From Ga0077527 sp038144955 (GTDB taxonomy: Bacteria; Pseudomonadota; Gammaproteobacteria; Burkholderiales; SG8-41): DNA of 24,892 nt. The stretch covers positions 1-24,892 of the forward strand of contig JAYQOT010000032.1 of NCBI GenBank assembly GCA_038144955.1. Reading direction: 5' to 3'. Within the stretch, counting starts at the first letter, position 1. The number at the start of each line of letters is the position of its first letter. Both the position numbers and the translations under genes were made by a program. Below the pieces are notes generated by a model. That model searched no databases. It saw nothing but the letters and a program-made list of their open reading frames with translations, and was not told where the DNA came from. This document shows, one piece after another, positions 16,326 to 23,225 of this stretch.

Positions 16326-16811
16326 ATGATTTTATTGAGATTTTTAAGGTTTTGCTGCCTCTCGATTGTAGCATGCGGCCTGCTCACAGCGGTACCCGCA
16401 GCGGCACAACTGCGGCCGGTGGATGATCTCAGGCGCATCGCCGCCATGGCGCGCGCGCAGCGCGCACCGGTGTTGATCGCCTTCATGCAGCAAACATGTC
16501 CTTACTGCAAGGTGGCACGCAGGGATTATCTGGTGCCTTTGCAAAATGACCCCCGCTGGCGCGGCCGAGTACTGATCCGGGAAATCGATGTGGACCGCGA
16601 AACACGCATGCATGACTTCCGTGGGGCAATCACGTCGCACCGCGATTTCGCCCGCTCCCAGGGCGTACGTACGGTTCCAACACTGATCGCATACGATGGC
16701 GAGGGCAACGCCGTCGCGCCGCCGATAGTCGGCCTGTTGACGGAAGATTTCTACCAGCTCTACATCGAACAGATTCTGGAGGCTGGCCTGATCAAAATGC
16801 GCCGCCGCTGA
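16326..16811 (+). CDS. Secreted thioredoxin-like protein with CPYC motif
   Basis: A 161-residue protein with a clear signal peptide (MILLRFLRFCCLSIVACGLL, cleavage likely after PAAA at about 27). A compact thioredoxin fold follows, with active site CPYC (Cys58, Cys61) in FMQQTCPYCKVARRDY and cis-Pro in VRTVPTLIAYD (about 118-128). It should act as a periplasmic thiol reductase or chaperone, resembling SoxW/thioredoxin_2-type proteins. It sits between algR and hemC on the opposite strand, which breaks the usual algZ-algR-hemC order. No ribosome site precedes the ATG, but the signal peptide fixes the start region. Confidence 0.85.
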   Translation: MILLRFLRFCCLSIVACGLLTAVPAAAQLRPVDDLRRIAAMARAQRAPVLIAFMQQTCPYCKVARRDYLVPLQNDPRWRGRVLIREIDVDRETRMHDFRGAITSHRDFARSQGVRTVPTLIAYDGEGNAVAPPIVGLLTEDFYQLYIEQILEAGLIKMRRR

Positions 16812-16817
16812 ACCGCG

Positions 16818-17567
16818 CTACTGGCGGGACAGTTCCCGCACGACATGCTGCTGTCGCCGGCTCACCGGGATGCGCTCCTCGATGCCGGCAAGCACCACCT
16901 GCCACGGCCCTTCTCCCGATTCGGCACCGGCACGCTCAAAACCACGGATAGCCGACCGTGCCACCAGGCAATTTCGGTGCACGCGCACGAATGCCGACTC
17001 AAACTCCTGTTCCAGCCGGGTCAGCGACTCCTCGATAAGGTATTCGCGCGCCGCAGTGCGCACCGTGACGTATTTAAGCTCGGCGCGCAGAAAAACCACG
17101 TCTTCCACCGGGATCAGGTGAACCTTGCCGCGCTCCGCCGCACTCAGACATTTGCGCGGCTCCTGCTGCAACTGGCCCAGGGATTCCAGGCTGGCCGCAG
17201 GGATGTTTTTGGCACGCAACAGCGCCTCCTGCAGGCGCGCCGCCTTGATCGGCTTGAGCAGATAGTCGGTCGCATGCAACTCGAAGGCGCGGATGGCGTA
17301 GGTGTCATAAGCGGTGGTGAAGATCACCGCCGGCGTCGGCTCGAGTTTCTGCAGATGCTGCGCGACCTCGATGCCGTTCATCCCCGGCATTTGCACATCC
17401 AGCAGCACGACATCCACCACCTCGTTTTCGACAAAACGCAATGCTTCGCGGCCGCTGGCCGCCTCCCCGGCAACATCCACCGCAATTACGCTACCGACAT
17501 CGGACAGCAAATCACGCATCCGGTTGCGCGCCGGAGCTTCGTCATCAACGATCAGCACCCGCAGCAT
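16818..17567 (-). CDS. algR: LytTR-family response regulator, AlgR-like
   Basis: A 249-residue two-component response regulator. The receiver domain (1-120) has VLIVDDEAPARNRMRDLL with acidic pocket Asp8/Asp9, phosphoacceptor Asp57 in VVLLDVQMPGMNG, FTTAYDTYAI and Lys105 in LLKPIK. The C-terminal LytTR DNA-binding domain runs from about 145 to the end (GKVHLIPVEDVVFLRAELKYVTV, then FVRVHRNCLVAR). A GTG at 17576 overlaps the kinase stop (GTGA) and would add three residues; the ATG at 17567 matches AlgR more closely. In Pseudomonas, algZ-algR sits between argH and hemC, as here. The symbol is by orthology of domain and position. Confidence 0.88.
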   Translation of the reverse strand: MLRVLIVDDEAPARNRMRDLLSDVGSVIAVDVAGEAASGREALRFVENEVVDVVLLDVQMPGMNGIEVAQHLQKLEPTPAVIFTTAYDTYAIRAFELHATDYLLKPIKAARLQEALLRAKNIPAASLESLGQLQQEPRKCLSAAERGKVHLIPVEDVVFLRAELKYVTVRTAAREYLIEESLTRLEQEFESAFVRVHRNCLVARSAIRGFERAGAESGEGPWQVVLAGIEERIPVSRRQQHVVRELSRQ

Positions 17568-17572
17568 TGTCG

Positions 17573-18592
17573 TCACGATTTGGGCGCTTTCACGTAAGGC
17601 ATCGAGATGCGCACTTCGTAGACATTGTCTCCGACCCGGGCAGTCAATTCTGCTGCCACGTCAAAATGCAGAAGCAGCCTCTCGCGAATGTTGGACAGCG
17701 CCATCTTGTTACCGGCATGGTGATTGCCATCGGCACGATAAGGATTGCGCAGCACGGCATGCAGCCGGTCGCGAACGGCATAAATGTTGATGCTGACCAC
17801 GCCGGGCATCTCGCTGGGCTCTATGCCATGGTAAACCGCGTTCTCAAGCAGCGGTTGCAGGGCCAGCGGCGGAATCAACGCATCGGAAGGCATCTTGTCG
17901 ACATGCCACTCGACCTGTAAACGCTCACCCAGCCGCAACTGCTCCAGAGCCAGATACTGGCGGCACAGTTCAACTTCCTGGGCGAGCGGCGCCAGTTCAC
18001 GATTGTCCGCCATCAGCGCGCGAAACAGTCCTGCGAGGTCCTCGAGAGCGGTCTCGGCACGTCGCGGCTCCTGACGGACCAGTGACAGCACGGCATTCAT
18101 GCTGTTGAACAGGAAGTGCGGCCGGATGCGTGCCTGCAGCGCCTGCAACCGAGCCTCGGCAATCGCCGGTGACAGTGCGCGGCCACGCAGGTCAAAATAG
18201 ATCAGCAGCATGCCCGTGGTCAGTGCCACGACCGTCATCAACCGCAGCAGATCCGGCTGGGTCTCCCAGAGCAATCCGCGCGCGCCCAGGTACATTGCGC
18301 CGGCAAGAACGAGTTCAACCAACATGACCAGGGCGATTCCCGCCGCATAGGTCATACGGTGCAGAACATCATTGAGCAGTGCCAGAACAAGCAGGCTGAG
18401 CAGCAAAAAAGGTTCGACCAGCACCGCATTCCCCGTGAACTGATTCGGCCAGTCACGCACTGCGCTCACCTGCAGCATTGCTGCCAGCATAGCTATGCCG
18501 TTGCTGATCAGCAGTATCCGCAGCAGGATTCCAAGATTGCGGAAGTCCGGCAGGGCGCCGGTGTGGGCATTATGATTTATACTCCGCGCCAT
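17573..18592 (-). CDS. algZ: LytS/AlgZ-type sensor histidine kinase
   Basis: A 339-residue membrane histidine kinase. The N-terminal third has four predicted transmembrane helices (about 22-42, 60-76, 82-101 and 117-133). It lacks a standard dimerisation/HisKA block and instead has the His_kinase motif RPHFLFNSMNAVLS with phosphoacceptor His159. The ATPase domain contains PPLALQPLLENAVYHGIEP (Asn251). ALSNIRERL near the C-terminus is the G-box region. It pairs with the overlapping downstream LytTR regulator. The ATG is 34 bases from the divergent argH start, and a TAGAAT hexamer lies just ahead, so its leader would be very short. Confidence 0.9.
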   Translation of the reverse strand: MARSINHNAHTGALPDFRNLGILLRILLISNGIAMLAAMLQVSAVRDWPNQFTGNAVLVEPFLLLSLLVLALLNDVLHRMTYAAGIALVMLVELVLAGAMYLGARGLLWETQPDLLRLMTVVALTTGMLLIYFDLRGRALSPAIAEARLQALQARIRPHFLFNSMNAVLSLVRQEPRRAETALEDLAGLFRALMADNRELAPLAQEVELCRQYLALEQLRLGERLQVEWHVDKMPSDALIPPLALQPLLENAVYHGIEPSEMPGVVSINIYAVRDRLHAVLRNPYRADGNHHAGNKMALSNIRERLLLHFDVAAELTARVGDNVYEVRISMPYVKAPKS

Positions 18593-18602
18593 GGCAGTTT
18601 CA

Positions 18603-18608
18603 TTCTAG
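18603..18608 (-). promoter_or_regulatory. Candidate -10 box for algZ-algR
   Basis: TAGAAT on the minus strand, 10 bases before the algZ ATG. If used, the mRNA leader would be only a few bases long. No clear -35 was found. It lies within the 34-base gap shared with argH. Confidence 0.25.
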
Positions 18609-18626
18609 CAGGCCCTACCCCCCTCC

Positions 18627-20042
18627 ATGTCGGCGAAAGACAAAACAAAAAGCGGTACAAAACAAAGCACAACCAAAACCTGGTCGGGCCGCTTCACTGA
18701 ACCGGTTGATGATCTGGTCAAGCGCTTTACCGCGTCCGTCGGCTTTGACCAGCGACTCGCGGAATTCGACATCCAGGGATCGCTGGCCCACGCACGCATG
18801 CTGCACGCAACGGGAATCCTGACGGCTGCGGACCTTGAGGCCATCGAAAAGGGTCTGTCCGGGATCGCCGAGGAAATCCGCAACGGCCACTTCCCCTGGT
18901 CTGTCGACCTCGAGGATGTGCACCTGAACATCGAAAGGCGACTCACCGACATGGTGGGTGATGCCGGAAAGCGGCTGCACACCGCACGCTCGCGCAACGA
19001 CCAGGTCGCCACCGACATCAGGTTGTTCCTGCGCAGCGCGATCGACCAGATACAGGTTCTGCTCAAAGGCCTGCAGCATGCACTGCTCGACCTTGCTGAC
19101 CAGCACACTGAAACGGTCATGCCCGGATTCACTCATCTGCAAGTCGCCCAGCCGGTTTCCTTTGCCCACCATCTGCTGGCCTACGTCGAGATGTTCGGGC
19201 GTGATGCCCAGCGTTTTGCTGATTGCCGCAAACGGGTCAATCGACTTCCGCTGGGTGCGGCTGCACTTGCCGGCACTTCGTTCCCCATCGACCGCCAGAT
19301 GGTCGCCAAGGAACTCGGCTTCGAGGGGGTTTGCGAGAACTCGCTCGACGCCGTTTCCGATCGTGACTTCGCGGTTGAGTTCATCGCTGCGGGTGCGCTG
19401 ACGATGACCCATCTCTCGCGCTTCAGCGAAGAACTGATCCTGTGGATGAGCCCGCGGTTCGGATTCATCGACATAGCAGACCGCTACTGCACCGGGTCAT
19501 CGATCATGCCGCAGAAAAAAAATCCGGATGTTGCCGAGCTGGTCCGCGGCAAAACCGGTCGCGTCAACGGTCATCTGGTGTCTTTGCTGACCTTGATGAA
19601 AGGCCAGCCGCTGGCCTACAACAAGGACAACCAGGAAGACAAGGAACCCCTGTTTGATACCGTCGACACGCTGCAGATGAGCCTGTCGGTATTCACCGGC
19701 ATGGTCGGCGGCATCACCGTCAATGCCCAGGCGATGCGCACCGCCGCGCTTGAAGGCTATGCCACTGCCACCGATCTTGCGGATTATCTGGTCAAAAAAG
19801 GTCTGCCCTTCCGTGAAGCCCACGAGACAGTGGCACAGGCCGTACGGCACGCGGAGACCAGGGAATGCGATCTCTCTGCATTGCCACTGGAAGAACTGCG
19901 CAGGTTTTCCCCGCTGATCGACAAGGACGTGTTCGACGCGCTGACGCTGGAAGGATCGATGGGAAGCCGCAGTCATATCGGCGGCACAGCACCCGCCCGG
20001 GTCAAGGCGGCAATCGCCAAGACCCGCAAATCACTGGCCTGA
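18627..20042 (+). CDS. argH: Argininosuccinate lyase
   Basis: ArgH splits argininosuccinate into arginine and fumarate, the last step of arginine synthesis. The 471-residue product has KTWSGRFTEPVDDLVKRFTASV at the start, then DVHLNIERRL and HTARSRNDQVATD. The fumarase/aspartase superfamily signature is GSSIMPQKKNPD (about 291-302). The C-terminal GSMGSRSHIGGTAPARVKAAI is standard. The first 15 residues (Lys/Thr/Ser-rich) are a variable extension. No ribosome site is visible; the bases before the ATG are C-rich. The stop codon directly abuts the stop codon of the convergent LacI gene. Confidence 0.97.
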   Translation: MSAKDKTKSGTKQSTTKTWSGRFTEPVDDLVKRFTASVGFDQRLAEFDIQGSLAHARMLHATGILTAADLEAIEKGLSGIAEEIRNGHFPWSVDLEDVHLNIERRLTDMVGDAGKRLHTARSRNDQVATDIRLFLRSAIDQIQVLLKGLQHALLDLADQHTETVMPGFTHLQVAQPVSFAHHLLAYVEMFGRDAQRFADCRKRVNRLPLGAAALAGTSFPIDRQMVAKELGFEGVCENSLDAVSDRDFAVEFIAAGALTMTHLSRFSEELILWMSPRFGFIDIADRYCTGSSIMPQKKNPDVAELVRGKTGRVNGHLVSLLTLMKGQPLAYNKDNQEDKEPLFDTVDTLQMSLSVFTGMVGGITVNAQAMRTAALEGYATATDLADYLVKKGLPFREAHETVAQAVRHAETRECDLSALPLEELRRFSPLIDKDVFDALTLEGSMGSRSHIGGTAPARVKAAIAKTRKSLA

Positions 20043-21074
20043 TTAGCCGGCGCGTGCCGGTGTCGCGGCGCTTTCGCGCACAATCAGTTCGGTCGGCAGC
20101 TTGCAGCGCATGTCCACGGTCTTGCCATCAAGCCGCATCAGCAGGTGATTGGCGGCGTAGGCGCCCAGATCTGCCGTCGGGAAACGCACCGTAGTCAACG
20201 CCGGGGTCATCAGGGCGGCGATTTCCATGTCATCGAACCCGGTCACCGAGATGTCGCCCGGAACGCCGAGTCCCTGCAGGTGACACTCCGCAATCGCTCC
20301 TATCGCCAGGATGTCATTTCCGCAGATGACCGCCGTCGGTCGCTCCGTCCCGGTCATCACTTCGCACAGACCCTCCCGGCCGCCGCCATGGGTGTACGGT
20401 TTTTCCACGACGCGGCCCGGCGGCAATTCGATGCCGCGCGCAGCCAGCGCCGCGCGCACTCCGGCAAGCCGCTCCTGCACGCGCTCGTTGTTTGCGGTTA
20501 TACCCGAGACCATGGCGAAACGGCGATGGCCGAGGTCGAGCAGGTAATTGGTGATGCGCATGGCGGCGGCGCGATTGTCGAACCCCACGCACGGGTGGTC
20601 GCCGCTCTCGTCGAACGCCCAGGTCAACACGTAGGGCACGGCATTCGCCTCGATCATGCGGTAAATGTCGGGGTGATGCGTAGTGCCCAGCAACACCAGC
20701 CCGTCGACGCCACGCTCGATCAGGGTACGGGTCACGCGCGCCTCGATATCGGCGTCGAATTCGTGGCTGGCCAGCAGCAGCACGTATCCGGCGGCATCCA
20801 GCGTGCGCTGCAGGGCGTGAATGGTGTTGGCGAATATCGCGTTGTCCAGCGTCGGCACCACCGCGCCTATCGTGTACGTACGCCGTGATGCCAGCGCCCG
20901 TGCCGCGCCGTGTGCAACATAACCCAGCGTGCGCGCCGCCTGCTGCACGCGCTGCAGCGTGCGCGCCTTGACCTTGTGCGGCAGGGTAAGTGCGCGGGAC
21001 ACTGTGGCCGTCGAGACCTTGGCCATGCGCGCCACATCAGCCAGCCGCGCCGCTTTTCGGTTTTTTTCGTTCAT
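20043..21074 (-). CDS. LacI/GalR-family transcriptional repressor
   Basis: A 343-residue regulator. Residues about 11-30 are the LacI helix-turn-helix (LADVARMAKVSTATVSRAL), followed by the hinge region (VQQAARTLGYVAHGAARALASRR). The rest is a periplasmic-binding-protein-like effector domain starting TYTIGAVVPTLDNAIFANTIHAL, with GVDGLVLLGTTH, VGFDNRAAA and GFDDMEIAALMTPALTTV. The effector is unknown. It lies downstream of xsc on the same strand, separated by a strong terminator hairpin. A perfect LacI-type palindrome (23044-23057) in the xsc promoter is its most likely target. It abuts argH tail to tail. Confidence 0.93.
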   Translation of the reverse strand: MNEKNRKAARLADVARMAKVSTATVSRALTLPHKVKARTLQRVQQAARTLGYVAHGAARALASRRTYTIGAVVPTLDNAIFANTIHALQRTLDAAGYVLLLASHEFDADIEARVTRTLIERGVDGLVLLGTTHHPDIYRMIEANAVPYVLTWAFDESGDHPCVGFDNRAAAMRITNYLLDLGHRRFAMVSGITANNERVQERLAGVRAALAARGIELPPGRVVEKPYTHGGGREGLCEVMTGTERPTAVICGNDILAIGAIAECHLQGLGVPGDISVTGFDDMEIAALMTPALTTVRFPTADLGAYAANHLLMRLDGKTVDMRCKLPTELIVRESAATPARAG

Positions 21075-21082
21075 CAGGGGAA

Positions 21083-21110
21083 AATAAAGCCGGCTTGCGC
21101 CGGCTTTATT
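21083..21110 (-). terminator. Rho-independent terminator after xsc
   Basis: A perfect 12-bp stem (AATAAAGCCGGC / GCCGGCTTTATT) with a 4-base loop lies 19 bases past the xsc stop codon. Read leftward it ends in TTTATTTT, which makes a good intrinsic terminator. It also sits 8 bases before the LacI-family start codon. Confidence 0.85.
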
Positions 21111-21129
21111 GTTGCACGACCTGTGCCTA

Positions 21130-22902
21130 TCAGCGGTATTGCTTCGCGCTGTACTTCCGGTATTTCGAAAGCAGCCGGCGCGGCTGCCGGAAGGCGTCGC
21201 GGCGGAACGGATCGCCCAGTTCCTGGGTCAGCATCATGTTGATCACTGTAGGCTTGTTGGAACGTACAGCACCACGCAGTGCGTCACCTACTTCGTCCAC
21301 GTGATCGACGGTCAGACCCTGTGCGCCCATGGCTTCGGCGACTTCTGCAAAATTGGGGTTCTGCAGGTTGGTGCCGAGGAAACGGTTTTCGAAATAATCG
21401 ACCTGGTTCTTTTTCTCCGCGCCCCACTGGCCGTTGTTGAAAACGACGGCAACGACAGGAATTTTCTCGCGCACGCAGGTCATCACCTCGTTGAGGCTCA
21501 TGCCCCATGCACCGTCACCCACGTAGGCAATCGCGGGACGATCCGGACGGCCGACCTTGGCGCCCATCGCTGCCGGATATGAATATCCGCAGTTGCCGAA
21601 ACTCATTGCCGCGAGGAAAGAAGGTGACGACTCGAAATGCAGATAGCTGTTCGATACCGAACAGACGTTGCCGATGTCGGTGGACACCATCGCGTTCTTC
21701 GGCATGGCTCGCGCCAGCGCCGCCAGCGCCTGACGCGGACCGATCCGCGTCTTGGTGTTGGGAGAAGCCCATTTGTCGAGTTCTTCGGTCCAGGCCTTTT
21801 TCGCCTTCTGCACTTCCGCCAGGCGAGCCTTGTTCGGACTCAACTTGACGATTGCCTTCACGCGCTCGAGCAGCGCCTTCGCAGCCAGTCGCGCATCGCC
21901 ACAGATGCCAACCGTGGTTTTCTTCACCAGCCCAAGCATGCGCGAATCGGCATCAACCTGGATGATCTTGGCGTTTTTCGGCCAGTAATCGAGGCCATGC
22001 TGCGGCAGCGTGCCGAAAGGTCCGAGGCGCGAACCCAGCGCCAGCACGACGTCGGCTTTGGCGATGATGTTCATCGCTGCTTTCGACCCCTGGTAGCCCA
22101 GCGGACCGCAGGACAGCGGATGGCTGGCCGGGAATGAATCGTTGTGCAGATAGGAATTGACCACCGGCGCCGTCAGGTAATCAGCCAGCGCGGCACATTC
22201 CTTGACACCACCTGCCATGATCACGCCGCCGCCCGACAGGATTACCGGGAACTTGGCCTTGGCCAACATTTTCGCCGCGGCATCCAGCGATTCGGGCCCG
22301 CCAGCCGAGCGCTCGAGCTTGTGCGGCTGGGGAATTTCGTAATCACCCTCGCCATAGAAATAGTCGCGCGGAATGTTGACCTGCACCGGGCCGCGTTCGG
22401 CCATCGCGATGTCGAAGGCGCGACCGGTCAGTTCGGCAATGCGCAGCGGCGAGTTGACATGCACCTGCCACTTGGTGATTTTCGAGAAAATCGGCATCTG
22501 TTCGGTTTCCTGGAAACCGCCCAGACCCATGGACAGGCTGCCCGATTCCGGCGTCACGCACACCACTGGTGAATGCGCCCAGTAGGCGGCAGCGATGCCG
22601 GTCACAAAGTTGGTAATGCCGGGACCGTTCTGCGCGATACACACGCCGTGTTTGCCGGTCACACGCGAATAGCCGTCGGCCATGTGCGCAGCATTCTGCT
22701 CATGCGCCACGGAAATAAAGCGGATGCCGGCCAAGGGGAAAAGATCGTGCGCATCCATGTACGCCGAGCCGACAATCCCGAAAGTGTCCTTGACGCCCTG
22801 CGCAACGAGCGTTTCAACAAACGCCTCCGAGGGCGTCATGCGCACTTTGCCGCCCGCGGCAGCCGCCTTGGCGATGGTTTTGCTGTCAGCCATGGTATTC
22901 AT
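21130..22902 (-). CDS. xsc: Sulfoacetaldehyde acetyltransferase
   Basis: Xsc is a thiamine diphosphate enzyme that converts sulfoacetaldehyde plus phosphate to acetyl phosphate and sulfite, the desulfonation step for taurine, isethionate, sulfolactate and related sulfonates. The 590-residue product has the family-specific MTPSEAFVETLVAQGVKDTF, GIVGSAYMDAHDLFP and VAHEQNAAHMADGYSR with catalytic Glu68. GGFQETEQMPIFSKITK and the ThDP/metal motif GDGAWGMSL (462-470) through FNN (488-490) follow, and the C-terminus is DPFRRDAFRQP. It is distinguished from acetolactate synthase by these motifs. The start has GGAGGAG 7 bases upstream, so the 21-residue extension before the usual MTPSEAF start appears real. 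No pta gene is visible nearby. Confidence 0.93.
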   Translation of the reverse strand: MNTMADSKTIAKAAAAGGKVRMTPSEAFVETLVAQGVKDTFGIVGSAYMDAHDLFPLAGIRFISVAHEQNAAHMADGYSRVTGKHGVCIAQNGPGITNFVTGIAAAYWAHSPVVCVTPESGSLSMGLGGFQETEQMPIFSKITKWQVHVNSPLRIAELTGRAFDIAMAERGPVQVNIPRDYFYGEGDYEIPQPHKLERSAGGPESLDAAAKMLAKAKFPVILSGGGVIMAGGVKECAALADYLTAPVVNSYLHNDSFPASHPLSCGPLGYQGSKAAMNIIAKADVVLALGSRLGPFGTLPQHGLDYWPKNAKIIQVDADSRMLGLVKKTTVGICGDARLAAKALLERVKAIVKLSPNKARLAEVQKAKKAWTEELDKWASPNTKTRIGPRQALAALARAMPKNAMVSTDIGNVCSVSNSYLHFESSPSFLAAMSFGNCGYSYPAAMGAKVGRPDRPAIAYVGDGAWGMSLNEVMTCVREKIPVVAVVFNNGQWGAEKKNQVDYFENRFLGTNLQNPNFAEVAEAMGAQGLTVDHVDEVGDALRGAVRSNKPTVINMMLTQELGDPFRRDAFRQPRRLLSKYRKYSAKQYR

Positions 22903-22957
22903 GGAACTTCTCCTCCGGAATTAAACGAATCGTGTCATGGATACCCATATATGCCAT
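22886..22957 (-). CDS. Possible 23-codon upstream ORF overlapping xsc start
   Basis: An ATG at 22957 opens a 23-codon frame (begins MAYMGIHDTI) that ends at a TGA 17 bases inside xsc in another frame. Its first ATG lies within the 7-bp inverted repeat at 22934-22960. Only a weak AACAGG precedes it. It may be chance; no homology is claimed. Confidence 0.15.
   Translation of the reverse strand: MAYMGIHDTIRLIPEEKFHEYHG
22910..22916 (-). promoter_or_regulatory. Ribosome binding site of xsc
   Basis: GGAGGAG on the minus strand, 7 bases before the ATG at 22902. It decides the start in favour of the N-terminally extended form. Confidence 0.85.
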
Positions 22958-22960
22958 GAC
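22934..22960. repeat. Inverted repeat in the xsc leader
   Basis: GTCATGG (22934-22940) and CCATGAC (22954-22960) form a perfect 7-bp inverted repeat with a 13-base loop, about 20 bases upstream of the xsc ribosome site. It could be a leader hairpin or a second protein site. Confidence 0.5.
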
Positions 22961-22984
22961 CTGTTGAAAAACTGGAATAGCGCT

Positions 22985-23006
22985 CCTGTGTTTTGCCCTG
23001 CACAGG
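22985..23006. repeat. Second inverted repeat in the xsc leader
   Basis: CCTGTG (22985-22990) and CACAGG (23001-23006) form a 6-bp inverted repeat with a 10-base loop just downstream of the predicted xsc transcription start. Confidence 0.4.
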
Positions 23007-23018
23007 CTGCGGTCCCGC

Positions 23019-23048
23019 ATGATACGCTGGCAAACCGACGCTTTGCAA
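23019..23048 (-). promoter_or_regulatory. Candidate sigma70 promoter of xsc
   Basis: On the minus strand TTGCAA (23043-23048) and TATCAT (23019-23024) are 18 bases apart, facing xsc. The predicted start near 23011 gives a leader of about 110 bases. The -35 hexamer lies inside the LacI-type palindrome, which fits repression by promoter occlusion. Confidence 0.6.
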
Positions 23049-23057
23049 GCGCTTGCA
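23044..23057. promoter_or_regulatory. LacI-family operator palindrome TGCAAGCGCTTGCA
   Basis: A perfect 14-bp dyad with a central CpG, the hallmark of LacI/GalR/CcpA operators. It differs from the CcpA cre consensus only at the symmetric third position of each arm. It overlaps the -35 of the xsc promoter and lies 169 bases before the divergent oxidase start. The LacI-family gene at 20043-21074 is the obvious candidate regulator. Binding is inferred, not shown. Confidence 0.75.
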
Positions 23058-23225
23058 CAAAATGATCTAATATATTGTTTATATTGTAAATTTTTTAGTT
23101 TTTGGTTGGCGAAGATGTGGACAACCCGTTGTTTTTCCGATGATTTTATCCGCGCTCAATGACCGGGCTACAATCCGGAGGCGGCGGTTTTTTGCTGTCG
23201 CCCCGCCGTCAATTCCGGAGTTGAT
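23058..23225. other. Upstream region of the divergent oxidase gene
   Basis: The left part is strongly AT-rich (23059-23107) and includes an AATATA/TATATT inverted repeat at 23069-23085, possibly an UP element or bendable DNA. A TACAAT hexamer at 23169-23174 is a candidate rightward -10 box with a weak TTTATC 18 bases ahead. CGGCGG (23182-23187) and CCGCCG (23203-23208) could form a leader hairpin. No gene is seen; with the xsc leader the whole gene-free gap is 323 bases. Confidence 0.4.

Noticed and set aside
16328..16486. Upstream extension of hemC to 16486
   Set aside because: It runs antisense through the signal peptide of the thioredoxin-like gene and lacks HemC similarity.
21130..22902. 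Acetolactate synthase as identity of the ThDP enzyme
   Set aside because: The N-terminal MTPSEAFVETLV, GFQETEQMPIF and C-terminal DPFRRDAFRQP blocks are characteristic of Xsc, not of IlvB-type enzymes.
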